Shown: in pieces, positions 62,480 to 64,000 of the stretch | Position numbering within the stretch: the stretch's first letter is position 1 | How the letters are laid out: each line of letters opens with the position of its first letter | Program-made: the position numbers and the translations under genes | DNA from: Sipunculus nudus | Taxonomy: Eukaryota; Annelida; Sipuncula; Golfingiida; Sipunculidae | Length of the DNA: 64,000 bases | Direction: 5' to 3' | Assembly (NCBI GenBank): GCA_026874595.1 | Contig: CM049310.1 | Span: forward strand, 52,962,558 to 53,026,557 | Notes under the pieces: model-generated | What the model was told of the DNA's origin: nothing | Databases searched by the model: none | Seen by the model: the letters and a program-made list of their open reading frames with translations, nothing else

Positions 62480-63105
62480 GCACGTGCTCTCGGCTCATTT
62501 GTGCCAAGGTATTATCTCGCCTCGATAAATGCAATTCAGAGATGGCGGGATTACCTGCAGAGCAAGTCTTGCGGCTGCATATGATACAGAATAATGCTTC
62601 GCGCCTCGTTCTAAAGTAGCTTAAGAGTGACCGCGCCACACCGCTACTCAGACAGCTTCACTGGCTTCCCGTCATGTACCGTCCATAGGGGCTGATCCAT
62701 GATTAAGGAAAAGGAGGGGTCCAGCCCAGGAGGACTATGGCAAACCCTAAAAGGTTCCAATGTTTGGAAAAATAAATTGGGAGGGAGGGGGGGGGGGGAC
62801 CAAGCCGCAAAGTTGGTCTGAAACCCTTAAAATAGGTTGTTTTACAATACAAAATTGGTGTTTTTGCTTACCGTCTGTCGAAACTCACTGCCATTATATT
62901 TGCCAGTAAAATCAATACACAGTCGGCAAGCGAAAACTTTCTTAAAGGACCAAAGTGTCATATGAAAGTGGGTGAAAATTCCTTTATTTTCATAGCCCTG
63001 AAGGTCTACCATTCGCTTCCTTCCAAACTTAGAACAGATCCCACTCTTACATCATCTAAAACCAATTTAAAAATTTATCACTTTCTGCAAAATTTTGGTC
63101 TTTAA
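62480..63105 (+). pseudogene. LINE reverse-transcriptase C-terminal remnant, interrupted by a MITE
   Basis: Plus-strand pieces match the conserved C-terminal region of LINE ORF2 proteins (CR1/L2/Jockey-like group). SRLDKCNSEMAGLPAEQVLR and LHMIQNNASRLVLK are followed by an in-frame TAG, and then by LKSDRATPLLRQLHWLPVMY R, ending near 62682. The typical family text is SRLDYCNSLLAGLP..., RLQ.IQN.AARLV and LHWLPV..R. After an inserted MITE and a deletion, the last 36 codons are recovered at 62995-63105: ALKVYHSLPSKLRTDPTLTS ending in NFGL and TAA, matching the usual 'aPkLWNsLP..lR...tlssFK..LKt.lF' end. It is a dead 5'-truncated copy. Confidence 0.8.
62686..62850. mobile_element. hAT-like MITE, copy 3, inserted in the LINE
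   Basis: TAGGGGCTGATCCATGATTA begins it, and 'ggaggactatggcaaaccct', a G-run and 'gtctgaaacccttaaaatag' follow. These match the 33026 copy block by block (ggaggacaaatgaaaaccct; gtctgaagccctttaaaa). It starts directly after the last LINE codon of the first fragment. The right end is approximate. Confidence 0.55.
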
Positions 63106-63311
63106 TATGTATGTTTTTTTTGTAAGTGAACTGCAGTGGGTAAACACGCGGGAGAAAAGAGGAAGAAATGGGGCTTAATGAGAGGTACCGGTAAAAGGTT
63201 TTCTTAATATATTATGCTGAGTATATGGTTATATTAGTGCCTGCGTGTCTTAGCGCTGAGATTCCGACTATCGGAGAATTGGCTCTATATAAATACTATT
63301 TACTATTATTA
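63106..63311 (+). mobile_element. LINE 3' untranslated tail
   Basis: Ends ttagcgctgagattccgact...ggctctatataaatactatttactattatta. The 'agcgc..gag...ggc.ctatataaat' block followed by short tandem tatt/atta units is typical of the 3' ends of CR1/L2-like LINEs. Confidence 0.65.
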
Positions 63312-64000
63312 ATATGCACCCAGAGTACACAGATATTCCATGAATTATTCAAATAAGGCAGAATAATAACTGGCTTAAACGTTAATTACTATTAATATAT
63401 AAATTATATATGAGAGAGAAGCAAACTTGGCCTTGATGGCTAGCCTTAAGGATAAATGGTCAAATTTAAATATGAAAACAACGTCTTCCAAGGGAGTGAA
63501 ATAAGGTTTGGCCAGAGGTTCATATCTTAAGAGTACCGTGTGTCATGACACGTGTTCTGTTGATACCTATTGTTGTGTCGAATCATCACCATAAAGCCAC
63601 ACAGAGTTCATCAGCAGAAAATCTTTGGCCATTTAATCATGGTATCCTGAGCAAGAGGATTTCAAACCCGAGACACAAATGGTCCAAAACACTGTTTTAA
63701 AAAACCGACTCAATCGTCAGTGGCAAAAGATCGCAACTAGTACTTCAGAGATGGGTTTCTAACAAAGTCTCTCCTGCAACTTTTGAACCTGGCCAGAATG
63801 TTGAGTCACAGCTCGCAAGGGCATGCAAGTGAATTGCTCACTGAATAGTTTAGCTAACATGGCTTGTGATCTTAATTGATTTTCACAAAGCAGCTCACGT
63901 GCTTCAAGTTTGCCCCATGTTTTCGCATACCGCGTGCCGACTTAACATAGCTAGTTGTCACGTGGTATGCGATATGCAAAAGCATTTGGAAGAGTTTTTA
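63312..64000. other. Window end, nothing supported
   Basis: Non-repetitive intergenic sequence; no frame or RNA gene is supported. Confidence 0.35.

Overview
This is nuclear DNA of a eukaryote, most probably a marine invertebrate and more likely a lophotrochozoan (mollusc-like) than anything else. Coding density is very low, introns are implied by splice sites, and there are many AT and CT microsatellites. The mobile DNA is of metazoan type: tRNA-derived SINEs, a LINE tail, hAT-type MITEs and a Helitron 3' end whose core repeats resemble those of molluscan elements. The taxon is an inference; no marker gene fixes it. No bacterial features, ribosome binding sites, operons or CRISPR arrays are present.

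Positions 1-30,750 look like one plus-strand transcription unit. A CpG-bearing stretch at about 200-470 may be its promoter and untranslated first exon. A CpG-poor, AT-rich intron of about 25 kb follows. It carries a 2.07-kb minisatellite of 25-bp units (9096-11165) and a 2.86-kb terminal-inverted-repeat element (21984-24838). A 3' splice site at 25863-25864 opens an exon that holds a complete 358-codon reading frame (25888-26964). The protein is hydrophilic and repetitive, with about seven degenerate copies of a tryptophan-centred motif; I do not recognise its family. Several kilobases of CpG-poor 3' or flanking DNA follow.

Near 30.75 kb CpG frequency rises clearly by eye. From there to 42 kb the window is repeat-rich: a long-inverted-repeat element invaded by a MITE, a hAT-like MITE with a 7/8 matching 8-bp target duplication, two further MITE copies of one family (with the nested one), AT microsatellites and SINE debris.

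At 42,200-46,354 I assemble a minus-strand gene model: a signal-peptide exon (46242-46315), two internal exons (43730-43915 and 43252-43342) and a terminal exon (42461-42598), with compatible phases and a polyadenylation signal at 42207-42212. It would encode a 162-residue secreted, basic protein with several dibasic sites and few cysteines, of no family I recognise.

From 46.4 to 64 kb I see no convincing gene. Notable items are a broadly distributed metazoan repeat (about 55.2-55.44 kb), a TATA box with a small ORF (56.85-57.08 kb), CT arrays, a Helitron-like element with three 278-bp core repeats and a 3' hairpin plus CTAG end (to 60,266), and the 3' end of a LINE, with an in-frame stop, that was split by a MITE (62.48-63.31 kb).
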